Of a stretch of DNA of 40,351 nucleotides, positions 9,095 to 17,631 are shown in pieces. Under the pieces are notes generated by a model. The model saw only the letters and a list, made by a program, of their open reading frames with translations, made no database searches and was not told where the DNA came from. Within the stretch, counting starts at the first letter, position 1. The number at the start of each line of letters is the position of its first letter. This stretch comes from Rhizobiaceae bacterium (GTDB taxonomy: Bacteria; Pseudomonadota; Alphaproteobacteria; Rhizobiales; Rhizobiaceae). The translations under genes were made by a program, and so were the position numbers. Location: assembly GCA_017644105.1 (NCBI GenBank), contig JAEPMD010000013.1:1-40351 (forward strand), written 5' to 3'.

Positions 9095-10384
9095 TTAAGC
9101 TCCGATGCTTTGATAAACTGGGAACTTATCAGTCAGCGCCATTACCTTCGCTTTCACAGCTTCTTCAACAGCTGTATTGCCATCTTCTGAATTTGCTTCG
9201 CTTAGGCCATTGACCACTTCCAAGATCATATCACCCACTTGGCGGAACTCATCTGGACCAAAGCCGCGTGTTGTTGCAGCAGGTGTACCCAAACGAATAC
9301 CAGACGTCACAAATGGTGATTGCGGATCATTTGGCACGCCATTTTTGTTACAAGTAATAAATGCACGACCAAGAGAGGCTTCAGTTGCTTTACCTGTTAC
9401 ATTTTTCGGCTGAAGATCAACCAACATCAAATGCGTGTCCGTGCCGCTTGAAATGATGTTAAGACCGCCATCAACAAGAGTTTTTGCAAGCACTTGCGCG
9501 TTCTCTTTCACATTGGCCATGTAAGTTTTGTAGTCGTCTGACAGTGCTTCTTTAAAAGCCACTGCTTTCGCTGCGATCACATGCATTAGTGGACCACCTT
9601 GAAGACCCGGGAAGACCGCTGAATTGATTTTCTTAGCAATCGCTTCATCATTGGTTAGCACCATGCCGCCACGTGGGCCACGCAGAGTTTTATGCGTTGT
9701 TGTTGTTGCCACATGCGCATGCGGGAATGGGCTTGGGTGAACGCCAGCTGCGACAAGACCAGCAAAATGCGCCATATCAACCCAAAGGATTGCATCCACT
9801 TTGTCGGCAATTTCGCGGAATTTTGCAAAATCGATCTCGCGAGAATATGCAGAACCACCTGCAACGATAACCTGTGGCTTATGCTCAAGCGCCAATGCTT
9901 CAACTTGGTCATAATCAAGCAAACCAGTTTCTGCGACCACACCATACTGAACCGCATTAAACCATTTACCAGATAGGTTTGGTTTTGCGCCGTGGGTTAA
10001 GTGACCACCTGCATCAAGGCTCATGCCGAGGATTGTATCGCCTGGTTTTGACAAAGCCAGCAAAACAGCTTGGTTGGCTTGTGAACCTGAATTTGGTTGA
10101 ACATTGGCAAAACCACAGCCGAAAAGCTCTTTTGCGCGATCAATAGCAAGATTTTCAGCGATATCAACGAAGTGACAACCACCATAATAACGTTTGCCTG
10201 GGTAACCTTCAGCATATTTGTTGGTCATTACCGAGCCCTGTGCTTCTAACACAGCGCGTGACACAATATTTTCTGACGCAATCAATTCGATTTCATGGCG
10301 CTGACGACCCAATTCCTGCTCAATGGAGCTGAAAATTTCAGAATCTTGATCAGCGAGGGAGGCTGTGAAAAATGCATTGGACAT
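9095..10384 (-). CDS. glyA: Serine hydroxymethyltransferase
   Basis: PLP enzyme converting serine and tetrahydrofolate to glycine and methylene-THF. 429 residues. Key parts: [14 protein letters not shown] near residue 57, the [17 protein letters not shown] segment, the PLP lysine in [14 protein letters not shown] near residue 235, and the C-terminal [11 protein letters not shown]. It is the first gene of the minus-strand cluster with nrdR and the rib genes, supplying one-carbon units. The 220 bases upstream show no glycine riboswitch that I can recognise. Confidence 0.97.
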   Translation of the reverse strand: MSNAFFTASLADQDSEIFSSIEQELGRQRHEIELIASENIVSRAVLEAQGSVMTNKYAEGYPGKRYYGGCHFVDIAENLAIDRAKELFGCGFANVQPNSGSQANQAVLLALSKPGDTILGMSLDAGGHLTHGAKPNLSGKWFNAVQYGVVAETGLLDYDQVEALALEHKPQVIVAGGSAYSREIDFAKFREIADKVDAILWVDMAHFAGLVAAGVHPSPFPHAHVATTTTHKTLRGPRGGMVLTNDEAIAKKINSAVFPGLQGGPLMHVIAAKAVAFKEALSDDYKTYMANVKENAQVLAKTLVDGGLNIISSGTDTHLMLVDLQPKNVTGKATEASLGRAFITCNKNGVPNDPQSPFVTSGIRLGTPAATTRGFGPDEFRQVGDMILEVVNGLSEANSEDGNTAVEEAVKAKVMALTDKFPVYQSIGA

Positions 10385-10604
10385 TTGAGGTTACCTTCAA
10401 AACTTGCACGAGTCATTCTCGCACATTCAGAATAAGATGGGGGCTATTTACCGTTAACAGTGGGCGAGTGCAACATCTGCACAGCGCTTAAAACGCACAT
10501 AAACACACCTAATTGTCGCGGCTAGAGCCAGTCAATTGATTATCTCAAGGCCAGCGGCAAGCAAATCGGACAAAACGGCGTTACAAAATGCGATAGGCAA
10601 CAAA

Positions 10605-10628
10605 AAAGCGGCCATGTCAGGCCGCTTT
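10605..10628 (-). terminator. Rho-independent terminator of the L,D-transpeptidase gene
   Basis: A perfect 9-bp stem (AAAGCGGCC with GGCCGCTTT) around a six-base loop. Read on the minus strand it runs into six T residues. It isolates the upstream gene from glyA. Confidence 0.9.
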
Positions 10629-10650
10629 GAATTGAATATCGGTATTTGCT

Positions 10651-11943
10651 TTAAAGTTCGCGTGACGCTAACAGATCAACACCATCGCGACGATAGACAT
10701 CATCACGGAATTGCACCACGCCATCCGCTGATGACCAGGCCGTGAAATATGTGAAGTAAACCGGCACAGGTTGTTCAACCTGAATTGGCATGCTTTCACC
10801 AGAATCAATACCAGATTCGATGGCTTGGCGATCCCAACCCGGTGTGTCTTTAAGCAACCAAGCGGACAATTCGCGCACATTCTGTACACGTACACAACCA
10901 GATGATTCAAAGCGAAGCAGCTTACCAAATACTGATTGTTGCGGTGTATCATGCATATAAACAGCATGCGGATTGTGGAAGTTGATCTTTGTCGATGACA
11001 TCGCATTGATCTTGCCCGGATCCTGACGGAACATAAGCTTAGGTGCTTCCTGTGCGTTCCAATCAACAGTTTCCGGTGCAACTTCTTCACCTTTTGCGTC
11101 AAACAAACGAATGGCATTGCGCTCAAGATATGTCGGATCCTTGCGCATGAGCGGCATAATGTCTTTTTCAATAATCGAACGCGGTGCTGTCCAATACGGA
11201 TTTAAGATCACTTCGTGGATTTTTGAATTCAAAATTGGTGTCTGACGATCGATCTTGCCAACAATGGCTGTATGACGCAGCTCGACGCGGCCATTCTCAA
11301 CGGCTTCAATTTGTGCAGCTGGAATATTGACCATCACATAGCGGTCACCAAGGAAACCTGACATAGAACGCAGGCGCACAAGGTTTGTTTCAATCTGAGT
11401 GAGACGAACTTGCGCAGAGACATTGATCGCTGCGTAGCTAAATTTGCCCAACACACCATCTGCTGGCATGCCGTGACGAGCCTGGAAACGCTTCACTGCG
11501 CCCTGCACATATGTATCAAAGCTGTCGGAGATACCGGCTGAACGCGGAAGATCGCCTGAAATCATCAAGCGTTCGCGCAATTTGCGCACATCACTTGAAA
11601 CCATGCCCAAACGCAAACGCTTGTTTGCAGGCACAACTGGCCAGCCGCCATTTGCAACAATATTTTGATATTCAATCTGCGCAATTTCTAAATTGCGAAG
11701 TGTCTGCTCAGAGATAATTGGAAAATTTGCAACTGTTTCACTCACCGTACGAGATGCTTGTGCATCAAACTGATCATCCCAATTGCCACGACCTGGTGCA
11801 TTAATAATCTGTTCAATGGTGGACTGCGCAAATGAAGGCGCCGTCAAACCTGCGATCAAACCCGTTGCGGCAGCGCCTTTTAAAATAGCACGGCGCGCTA
11901 TTTGTGATTGAGCTTTATTAGAATTTTTATTCTGTTTTTTCAT
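10651..11943 (-). CDS. Exported L,D-transpeptidase with peptidoglycan-binding domain (LdtP-like)
   Basis: Makes 3-3 crosslinks in peptidoglycan or attaches proteins to it, in the periplasm. 430 residues. The N-terminus has a twin-arginine-like RRAILKGAAATG at residues 17-28 followed by a hydrophobic stretch and an APSFAQ cleavage region near residue 40. A peptidoglycan-binding domain lies at about residues 110-175 (with ADGVLGKFSYAAIN). The YkuD domain follows, with catalytic His331 in YMHDTP and Cys350 in ESSGCVRV. It belongs to the large (YcbB-type) class. Its neighbour is the LdtR regulator, which controls this gene family in Liberibacter, so regulation by LdtR is likely. Confidence 0.93.
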   Translation of the reverse strand: MKKQNKNSNKAQSQIARRAILKGAAATGLIAGLTAPSFAQSTIEQIINAPGRGNWDDQFDAQASRTVSETVANFPIISEQTLRNLEIAQIEYQNIVANGGWPVVPANKRLRLGMVSSDVRKLRERLMISGDLPRSAGISDSFDTYVQGAVKRFQARHGMPADGVLGKFSYAAINVSAQVRLTQIETNLVRLRSMSGFLGDRYVMVNIPAAQIEAVENGRVELRHTAIVGKIDRQTPILNSKIHEVILNPYWTAPRSIIEKDIMPLMRKDPTYLERNAIRLFDAKGEEVAPETVDWNAQEAPKLMFRQDPGKINAMSSTKINFHNPHAVYMHDTPQQSVFGKLLRFESSGCVRVQNVRELSAWLLKDTPGWDRQAIESGIDSGESMPIQVEQPVPVYFTYFTAWSSADGVVQFRDDVYRRDGVDLLASREL

Positions 11944-12126
11944 CTCTTCACCAGTTGTCGTATCCGACAGTACAGTTACAAATGCGGAACTTTGTTCAGC
12001 ATCGATAATTTAAAGCCTTTGCCCACAATCAGCAAGAGTATTTAGGTCATGCGCTGATCAAACTCGCGTGATCGAAATTAATCGATTGGCCCATGATCCC
12101 AACATTCATACCAATGTGGCTGTATC

Positions 12127-12141
12127 AAGGCAGTCTGCCTT
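12127..12141. repeat. Inverted repeat upstream of the L,D-transpeptidase gene
   Basis: AAGGCA and TGCCTT flank GTC, about 185 bases before the transpeptidase start. It is a candidate regulator site; six-base arms make chance occurrence possible. Confidence 0.3.
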
Positions 12142-12191
12142 AATTCACAGACTTACTCAGTAACGCTAAAATGGTGAATATAATGTGAAAA

Positions 12192-12219
12192 CCACCGCTA
12201 AATGCCCATTTAGCGGTGG
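12192..12219 (-). terminator. Terminator downstream of ldtR
   Basis: A 12-bp perfect stem (CCACCGCTAAAT with ATTTAGCGGTGG) around a GCCC loop. On the minus strand it is followed by TTTTC. It lies about 77 bases past the ldtR stop. The T run is short but the stem is strong. Confidence 0.75.
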
Positions 12220-12295
12220 CCTGATAAACTGTGATAGATATTTCCAATCGGATTTCCCCTCAAACCCGATCAGAAACACCTAAACTAAAGGTATC

Positions 12296-12817
12296 TTATA
12301 AGCGATACATGATCTGGTCGTTCCAGAAGCGGTCAAGACGCTGCATCAATTTATTCATTGTTGCAAAATCGTCTTCGCCGATACCGCCAACCTGTTCGAT
12401 TGACTGGATGTGACGATCATATAATTGCGCGACGACACCAGCGATTTCTGTGCCTTTTTCCGTCAATGAAATGCGCACTGAACGACGGTCCACGCGTGAT
12501 TTTGTGTGGTTGATGAAACCAAGATCGACAAGTTTCTTCAAGTTATAAGAAACGTTTGAACCAAGATAATATCCGCGGCTGCGCAATTCACCAGCTGTTA
12601 GTTCTGCATTGCCGATGTTAAAAAGCAAAAGCGCTTGAACTGCATTGATATCAGTGCGACCTGAGCGTTCGAATTCGTCTTTTACAACGTCGAGAAGACG
12701 ACGGTGAAGACGCTCTACCAGCTGAAGAGCCTCAAGATATTGTACGCGCAGACCATTTTCCTGGTCTGCTTTGTCTGCCGATTGGTTATGAACCAATATA
12801 GGTTGTTGTTGTGCCAT
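12296..12817 (-). CDS. ldtR: MarR-family transcriptional regulator LdtR
   Basis: 173 residues from the ATG at 12817. A winged helix-turn-helix lies at about residues 45-115: LTAGELRSRGYYLGSNVSYNLKKL is the recognition region, and the wing carries KSRVDRRSVRISLTEKG. The match to the Liberibacter/rhizobial LdtR type rests on size, on the VERLHRRLLDVVKDEFERSG segment and on its position beside an L,D-transpeptidase. LdtR is known to activate ldtP and to affect osmotic tolerance in Liberibacter. A GTG at 12832 could add five residues, but the GAGG there looks like the ribosome binding site. An inverted repeat covers that site (12823-12880). Confidence 0.88.
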   Translation of the reverse strand: MAQQQPILVHNQSADKADQENGLRVQYLEALQLVERLHRRLLDVVKDEFERSGRTDINAVQALLLFNIGNAELTAGELRSRGYYLGSNVSYNLKKLVDLGFINHTKSRVDRRSVRISLTEKGTEIAGVVAQLYDRHIQSIEQVGGIGEDDFATMNKLMQRLDRFWNDQIMYRL

Positions 12818-12822
12818 TATAG

Positions 12823-12880
12823 TTTGCCTCACTGTTTTCGTGTGACGGATTGTTCTTTTTGTTTCCCGTCTTGAGGCAAA
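12823..12880 (-). repeat. Inverted repeat in the ldtR leader, one arm covering the Shine-Dalgarno
   Basis: TTTGCCTCA at 12823-12831 and TGAGGCAAA at 12872-12880 are perfect 9-base inverted arms 40 bases apart. In the ldtR mRNA the upstream arm could pair with the downstream arm, which includes the GAGG in front of the ATG. It could instead be two operator half-sites. Confidence 0.4.
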
Positions 12881-12990
12881 TCTATCGAATGTGTCGAAAA
12901 TTTTACTTAATTTGTGTGCTTAACAAAAGGTTACTGTGAGACAAGGTAAATTAATCATTACTAACGCAGCATGAAAATCACCTTCAAATA

Positions 12991-13446
12991 TTATAGTCCC
13001 TCTTCCTTTAATCGCTTTCGCTCTTTGACAAAGAATATAGTTTGAAAGACTAAAAATAAGATAACCACCGAACCGCTGAATAAGAGATTAAACGGATCCT
13101 CGCCATACCATTGTGGCAAAACTGCATGCATCATATATTGGATAAATGTGACCAATATCCAACCCCACAAGCCAAATGCTGTTTGAAACCAGACCCCAAG
13201 GGCTGTGAGCGGCAATAGCAATGCAAGTGTGGTTGCGGCCAGTTGCCAATGAAGCGGTGCAATGTCAAAACGCAATGCCCCACCTTCGGTTATGCCCATC
13301 AGCATCGCCCAATATTTCACCGTACCCGCAACGCAAGCCAAGGCAACAAGAGACAAGAACACATTATATAAAAGGTGAATACCTTCCGAAGCGTCACTGC
13401 TCTTTTGCGCCATTTGCTCAAGCGAGATGCTTTTATCGTCCACCAT
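12991..13446 (-). CDS. DUF6163 family inner-membrane protein
   Basis: 151 residues with four hydrophobic helices at about residues 25-45, 68-88, 92-112 and 120-140. The first is preceded by a polar N-terminus and the last followed by a basic VKERKRLKEE tail that should face the cytoplasm. The family occurs next to ldtR and hemB in Hyphomicrobiales, which is the order here; I assign it on that conserved position plus its topology. Function is unknown. It is 173 bases upstream of ldtR on the same strand and may share its control of envelope stress. Confidence 0.7.
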   Translation of the reverse strand: MVDDKSISLEQMAQKSSDASEGIHLLYNVFLSLVALACVAGTVKYWAMLMGITEGGALRFDIAPLHWQLAATTLALLLPLTALGVWFQTAFGLWGWILVTFIQYMMHAVLPQWYGEDPFNLLFSGSVVILFLVFQTIFFVKERKRLKEEGL

Positions 13447-13622
13447 GAAACGCTTCCCAAATTTAGGTAAATATCATTCATTGTCTGCGCCATCATATAT
13501 ATGAGCAACAAAAAAGGCGCAACAAAGTGTCTCATTCTTCTTAAAATGAGTAGATGTACTTGACCTTTTTTCCAAACAATGGCCAAACCATATCAGCAAA
13601 GTGCAGCAGATGGATTTGAGTA

Positions 13623-14633
13623 ATGTCTGACATGAGCCGCAAGATCGATGAAGTTACCGAGCGTAAACGCATGCGCCGGTATCGGGCCAGCGCTTGGATG
13701 CGCAATATGGTGCGAGAGACACAACTTACGCCGTCTGATCTTATCTGGACGATGTTTTTGATCGAAGGTGAAAACAAACGCGAACCAATTGCCTCAATGC
13801 CAGGTGTTGAGCGGTTGAGCGTCGACCTTGCTGTGGAAGCTGCCAAAGAAGCCGTTAAACTCGGCATTCCCGCAATTGCTACTTTTCCTAATATTGATTA
13901 CGCCAAACGCGATAAAACCGGCACTGAAATTCTCAATCCAGACAATCTGATCAATCAGGCGACAAGGGCAATCAAGGCCGAAGTGCCTGAGATCGGCATT
14001 ATAACTGATGTTGCACTTGATCCATTTACCTCAGATGGACATGACGGCATTTTTGAAAACGGTGAAATCGTCAACGACAAGACCGTTGAAGTTTTAGCGC
14101 AAGCTGCCGTTTTGCAAGCCCAAGCAGGTTCGGACATCATTGCACCATCTGAGATGATGGATGGGCGCGTGGGCGTGATCCGTCAAGCGCTTGATGATGC
14201 TGGGTTTCAATCCGTAGCCATCATGTCCTATGCGGCGAAATTTGTGTCCGCATTTTACGGCCCCTTCCGTGAAGCCATCGGCACCAATGATTTTCTCAAA
14301 GGTGATAAAAACAGCTATTTCCTCAATCCAGCAAACCCGAACGAAGCCATGCGCGATGTAGCACTGGATGTCGAAGAAGGCGCAGACATGGTCATGGTCA
14401 AGCCAGGTCTTGCTTATTTAGATATGTGCCTGCGGGTGAAAGAAGAGTTCGGGCTTCCAACCTTCGCTTACCAAGTGTCTGGTGAATATGCGATGATCAA
14501 AGCTGCGAGCCAAAACGGCTGGATTGATGGTGAGCGGGCCATGATGGAAAGCCTCATGGCATTTAAACGCGCTGGCTGCGACGGAATTTTGACGTATTTT
14601 GCACCCGAAGCTGCAAAATTGTTGAACGCGTAA
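13623..14633 (+). CDS. hemB: Delta-aminolevulinic acid dehydratase (porphobilinogen synthase)
   Basis: Condenses two 5-aminolevulinates into porphobilinogen for haem. 336 residues. The active-site Schiff-base lysines are seen in SYAAKFVSAFYGPFR (near residue 205) and MVMVKPGLAYLD (near residue 258). In the metal-site region the sequence reads DVALDPFTSDGHDG (about residues 122-135), where zinc enzymes have three cysteines; none is present, so this is the Mg-type HemB seen in pseudomonads and rhizobia. It diverges from DUF6163, a conserved arrangement. No strong ribosome binding site is visible. Confidence 0.97.
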   Translation: MSDMSRKIDEVTERKRMRRYRASAWMRNMVRETQLTPSDLIWTMFLIEGENKREPIASMPGVERLSVDLAVEAAKEAVKLGIPAIATFPNIDYAKRDKTGTEILNPDNLINQATRAIKAEVPEIGIITDVALDPFTSDGHDGIFENGEIVNDKTVEVLAQAAVLQAQAGSDIIAPSEMMDGRVGVIRQALDDAGFQSVAIMSYAAKFVSAFYGPFREAIGTNDFLKGDKNSYFLNPANPNEAMRDVALDVEEGADMVMVKPGLAYLDMCLRVKEEFGLPTFAYQVSGEYAMIKAASQNGWIDGERAMMESLMAFKRAGCDGILTYFAPEAAKLLNA

Positions 14634-14661
14634 CCCCGTCGCTGGCGAAAAATTTTCAAAG

Positions 14662-15267
14662 CTATTTCGCAGCTTCACATAACGGAACCAGGTCATGGAT
14701 TTGATCACCATCGGGTTGCTTCATCAAATCTGCATCGACGATAAAGGGCACGAAGGATTTCGTTTCGCTTGATTTTAAATATAAAGTAACTGGCAATGAT
14801 TGTGGCTGGTTATTATTGATCCGGCAAGCATTCGCGCCGATGCTGAAAGAGCCTTCCCACAATTTGGACGGTCTGTTCTCTAATGTAAACCTACGCAATG
14901 CGTTGAACCTTTTTATGTCATTTGGTCGAATGCGATAGGCGATTATCTGCCGCCCTGGCTTGCTGATCTTTGCCGGCATCAACTTATCTTCCGAATTTAA
15001 AGATGTTGTCAGAATAAAGTTTTCTCTTTTAGTCTCGGATCCATCTTTCTTCTTCAATTCTAGGGTCATGGTAACGCCGTCTTCGCGAACGCGATATGCA
15101 TGCGGTAAATCCACAGCAACACTCAATTGATTTACGTCTGTGGTTGCTGGATCAAAATTTCGAAGTTTGACCATGCTGGAAATTGGTGTGTGACCACAAG
15201 CACTTAACAAAACCAACACAATCCCCAAGCCGCTGAATTTTACGACACGATTATAAAAACTAGACAC
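14662..15267 (-). CDS. Putative lipoprotein of unknown function
   Basis: 201 residues. The N-terminus has a basic residue, a hydrophobic helix and an LLSAC lipobox, with the acylated cysteine near residue 24, so it is probably a periplasmic lipoprotein. The body is beta-rich and polar with no domain I recognise; the phrase AVDLPHAYRVREDGVTMTLEL near residues 51-71 and two later cysteines (about residues 147 and 197) may form a disulfide. The GTG start is supported by GGGAG 8 bases upstream. It converges on hemB and diverges from the DUF2975/HTH pair over 90 bases. Confidence 0.75.
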   Translation of the reverse strand: MSSFYNRVVKFSGLGIVLVLLSACGHTPISSMVKLRNFDPATTDVNQLSVAVDLPHAYRVREDGVTMTLELKKKDGSETKRENFILTTSLNSEDKLMPAKISKPGRQIIAYRIRPNDIKRFNALRRFTLENRPSKLWEGSFSIGANACRINNNQPQSLPVTLYLKSSETKSFVPFIVDADLMKQPDGDQIHDLVPLCEAAK

Positions 15268-15307
15268 TAATAGAACTCCCTATTGACTTAACTTATTTCA
15301 TGCATTA

Positions 15308-15326
15308 ATTATTGTAAAACAATAAT
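15308..15326. promoter_or_regulatory. Perfect inverted repeat in the lipoprotein/DUF2975 divergent promoter region
   Basis: ATTATTGT and ACAATAAT flank AAA, centred about 41 bases before the DUF2975 ATG. Eight-base perfect arms between divergent genes, with a helix-turn-helix gene in one of the two units, make an operator likely. Not tested. Confidence 0.5.
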
Positions 15327-15357
15327 AAATCAACATTTAATTTTAAGAAAGCATGAA

Positions 15358-15927
15358 ATGTCGGTCGATCAAAAATCATCCCTTTCCTATAAACGCATCA
15401 AGTCTTTGGCACGTTATGCATGTGTATTTTCAGTTTTGGGCGTAATTATATCCATTGGAACGATTGCTTATTATTCCGTCCTTATGTTGATGGACACGCA
15501 AGCCGTGGATGCAGCTATTCGAGAAGAATTTGTGGCTGCAGGGAGGGCTATAACCATAAATGGGGTCAGCCGCGCGTTGACATTCATGTTTGAGATCACA
15601 CCGGTATTAATTGGAGTTTACATCTTTTCCCAGGCCATACAGCTTTTCAGAGAATATATGAGTGGGCGGGTATTTACATTTGAAGCGGCAAAAAAACTCA
15701 ACAAAATTGGTTGGGCAGTCGCTGCCCTTGCCCCACTGGAAATCTTATCTGAAACCCTCGCAGTGATGGCGCTAACGATATATAACCCACCTGGCCAGAG
15801 ACAATTATCGATCGGCATATCTGAAACGGAAATTTACGCGATTATATTGGGATTGTTATTGGTTACGTTAGCAAAAATCCTGCATGAAGCTGCCGTCATT
15901 TCCGAAGAAAATCAGGCGATAATATAA
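15358..15927 (+). CDS. DUF2975-like four-helix membrane protein
   Basis: 189 residues with hydrophobic helices at about 17-42, 68-90, 115-140 and 158-178. The assignment to DUF2975 rests on size, the four-helix layout, the loop FREYMSGRVFTFEAAKKLNKIGW (about residues 96-118) and the small HTH gene immediately after it, which is the usual DUF2975 partner. Such pairs are widespread in bacteria and their role is not settled; a membrane sensor holding or modulating the regulator is one idea. The two genes are separated by two bases and must be cotranscribed. Confidence 0.7.
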   Translation: MSVDQKSSLSYKRIKSLARYACVFSVLGVIISIGTIAYYSVLMLMDTQAVDAAIREEFVAAGRAITINGVSRALTFMFEITPVLIGVYIFSQAIQLFREYMSGRVFTFEAAKKLNKIGWAVAALAPLEILSETLAVMALTIYNPPGQRQLSIGISETEIYAIILGLLLVTLAKILHEAAVISEENQAII

Positions 15928-15929
15928 TC

Positions 15930-16145
15930 ATGGCGATCATTGTTACACTCGATATCATGCTTGCAAAGCGCAAGATGCGCTCCAAAGAATTGTCTGAACT
16001 CGTGGGCATTACCGAGCAAAATATCTCCTTGCTCAAATCAGGTAAAGTCAAGGGCATCCGCTTTGATACGCTGGAAAAGATTTGCGATGCTCTTGATTGC
16101 CAGCCGGCCGATATTTTGACTTATGAAGCTGAAGATGGGTCTTGA
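15930..16145 (+). CDS. Small Cro/C1-type (YozG-like) helix-turn-helix regulator
   Basis: 71 residues, almost all one helix-turn-helix: MLAKRKMRSKELSELVG then ITEQNISLLKSGKVKGIRFDTL, then ICDALDCQPADILTY, the standard end of this family. Cytoplasmic DNA binder, probably a repressor. It lies two bases after the DUF2975 gene, with which it forms a conserved pair. The inverted repeat at 15308-15326 upstream of the operon is a plausible target (inference). Confidence 0.88.
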   Translation: MAIIVTLDIMLAKRKMRSKELSELVGITEQNISLLKSGKVKGIRFDTLEKICDALDCQPADILTYEAEDGS

Positions 16146-16200
16146 AAAGACATAAAACCTACCCAATTAGTAAGTATACCTGACTTTAACGAGGACAATT

Positions 16201-16752
16201 ATGGCAAGTTTTGAAAAGATGGATCCCAGTGACGCGTTTAATAACGCGGATTATCGTCATACCCACACGATTGATGACCGCCTGGATGATCCCGCCTATT
16301 ACGATGGTGTGAGAACAAAACGTATTTTTGCTTTCCTTGTCGATTATCTCATGATTGCGATCTTACATATCCCCGTCGCGATCATCATCTTTTTCCTCGG
16401 GATCATTACGTTGAGCTTGGGATGGTTGCTCTTTGCGATTATCACGCCGATTATTGCGTTAATTTATGTTGGATCCACAATGGGTGGGCCTGATCAGGCA
16501 ACGCCAGGGATGAAAATGATGGGTATTCGCATCGCCCGCTTGGATGGCGGTCGGGTCGATTTTATGACAGCGATTGTGCACGGCGTGATCTTCTGGGCAG
16601 CGAATATCGTCACATCAGGCTTTATTTTGCTGATTGGTTTGTTCACCAATCGCAAACGCCTCATCCAGGATTTGCTGTTGGGTACTGTGGTTCTGCGCTC
16701 TGATCTTAATGACGATTATGAAGTCGACATCAAAATATCCAAGCGGAAATAA
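16201..16752 (+). CDS. RDD family membrane protein
   Basis: 183 residues. A polar N-terminal segment of about 35 residues precedes the RDD core, which begins with RTKRIFAFLVDYLM near residue 39; the conserved D is in LVDY. Three hydrophobic helices follow at about 42-65, 70-95 and 122-146. The TPGMKMMGIRI motif near residue 102 and the RLIQDLLLGTVVL end are typical. RDD proteins are inner-membrane proteins of mostly unknown function, some linked to ion or solute movement. GAGGAC lies 7 bases before the ATG. Next gene downstream is bpt. Confidence 0.88.
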   Translation: MASFEKMDPSDAFNNADYRHTHTIDDRLDDPAYYDGVRTKRIFAFLVDYLMIAILHIPVAIIIFFLGIITLSLGWLLFAIITPIIALIYVGSTMGGPDQATPGMKMMGIRIARLDGGRVDFMTAIVHGVIFWAANIVTSGFILLIGLFTNRKRLIQDLLLGTVVLRSDLNDDYEVDIKISKRK

Positions 16753-16832
16753 ACCAGTATTGCCAGTAATCGTTTGATTGATTAAGCTGCAAAGTAATTT
16801 GAACTACTTAGCTTTTTTGAACAATCGAACGA

Positions 16833-17588
16833 ATGACGAGCCACAATAGTCACTCCCCGCAGTTCTTTTTAACGGCGCCTACCCCGTGCCCTTATCTAAA
16901 TGATCGTGAAGAGCGCAAGATTTTCACGCATCTTGCGGGTGAAAAAGCAACCGAACTCAATGATATCCTAACTCAAGGCGGCTTTCGTCGTTCGCAAAAT
17001 ATTGCCTATCGACCCGCATGTGAAATGTGCAAAGCCTGTGTGTCGGTGCGTATCTTGGCAGACGAGTTTGTCTGGACAAAATCCATGAAGCGGGTGTTAG
17101 CGCGCAACAAAGACATCATCTCCATCGATCATGAGGCAGAACCATCCAGCGAGCAATATTCTATGTTCCGTGCCTATCTCGACGACCGCCATCTTGACGG
17201 GGGCATGTCTGAAATGTCGGTGCTTGATTATGCGATGATGGTGGAAGATACACACGTCGATACGCGTGTGATCGAGTATCGCATTCGTGAAGAAGGTGAT
17301 GGGCTTGAAGAGCATCCAAAAGGCCGACTTATCGGCGCGGCTTTGACGGATAAGATGGCGGATGGATTATCGATGGTATATTCGTTTTTTGAACCAGATT
17401 ATCAATCACGCTCGTTGGGCACTTATATTGTCTTAGATCATGTGAGGCGCACAATCGAAGCAGGTTTGCCGCATGTCTATTTAGGCTATTGGGTCGATGG
17501 TTCGCCCAAAATGGCTTATAAAACACGTTTCCAACCACAAGAGCATCTCGGCGCCAGTGGCTGGGAACGGTTTAATGACAAATCATAA
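16833..17588 (+). CDS. bpt: Aspartate/glutamate leucyltransferase (arginyltransferase family)
   Basis: Transfers leucine from Leu-tRNA to proteins beginning with Asp or Glu, marking them for the ClpS/ClpAP N-degron route. 251 residues, the family's usual length. Seen: TAPTPCPYL near residues 14-22, then [25 protein letters not shown] (about residues 49-73) with its cysteine cluster, and the acyltransferase-like C-terminal region with [20 protein letters not shown] near residue 213. The bacterial Bpt name is chosen over eukaryotic ATE because the family in proteobacteria uses leucine. ClpS is not in the window. Confidence 0.93.
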   Translation: MTSHNSHSPQFFLTAPTPCPYLNDREERKIFTHLAGEKATELNDILTQGGFRRSQNIAYRPACEMCKACVSVRILADEFVWTKSMKRVLARNKDIISIDHEAEPSSEQYSMFRAYLDDRHLDGGMSEMSVLDYAMMVEDTHVDTRVIEYRIREEGDGLEEHPKGRLIGAALTDKMADGLSMVYSFFEPDYQSRSLGTYIVLDHVRRTIEAGLPHVYLGYWVDGSPKMAYKTRFQPQEHLGASGWERFNDKS

Positions 17589-17631
17589 GATTTGGGTTCT
17601 ATTGTCGTCTGACTTTTAAACCGAGCCAGAA

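Larger units (their letters stand above)
11944..12295. other. Intergenic region between ldtR and the L,D-transpeptidase gene
   Basis: 352 bases without a gene. It holds the ldtR terminator (12192-12219), a 15-base near-perfect palindrome (12127-12141), and a weaker repeat ATCGA-N6-TCGAT (12071-12086). The transpeptidase promoter must lie here, since the ldtR terminator separates the genes, but I cannot place -35/-10 elements confidently. Confidence 0.5.

Noticed and set aside
10385-10604. Possible glycine riboswitch upstream of glyA
   Set aside because: I could not find the conserved core or paired aptamer stems; nothing beyond ordinary promoter-like sequence.
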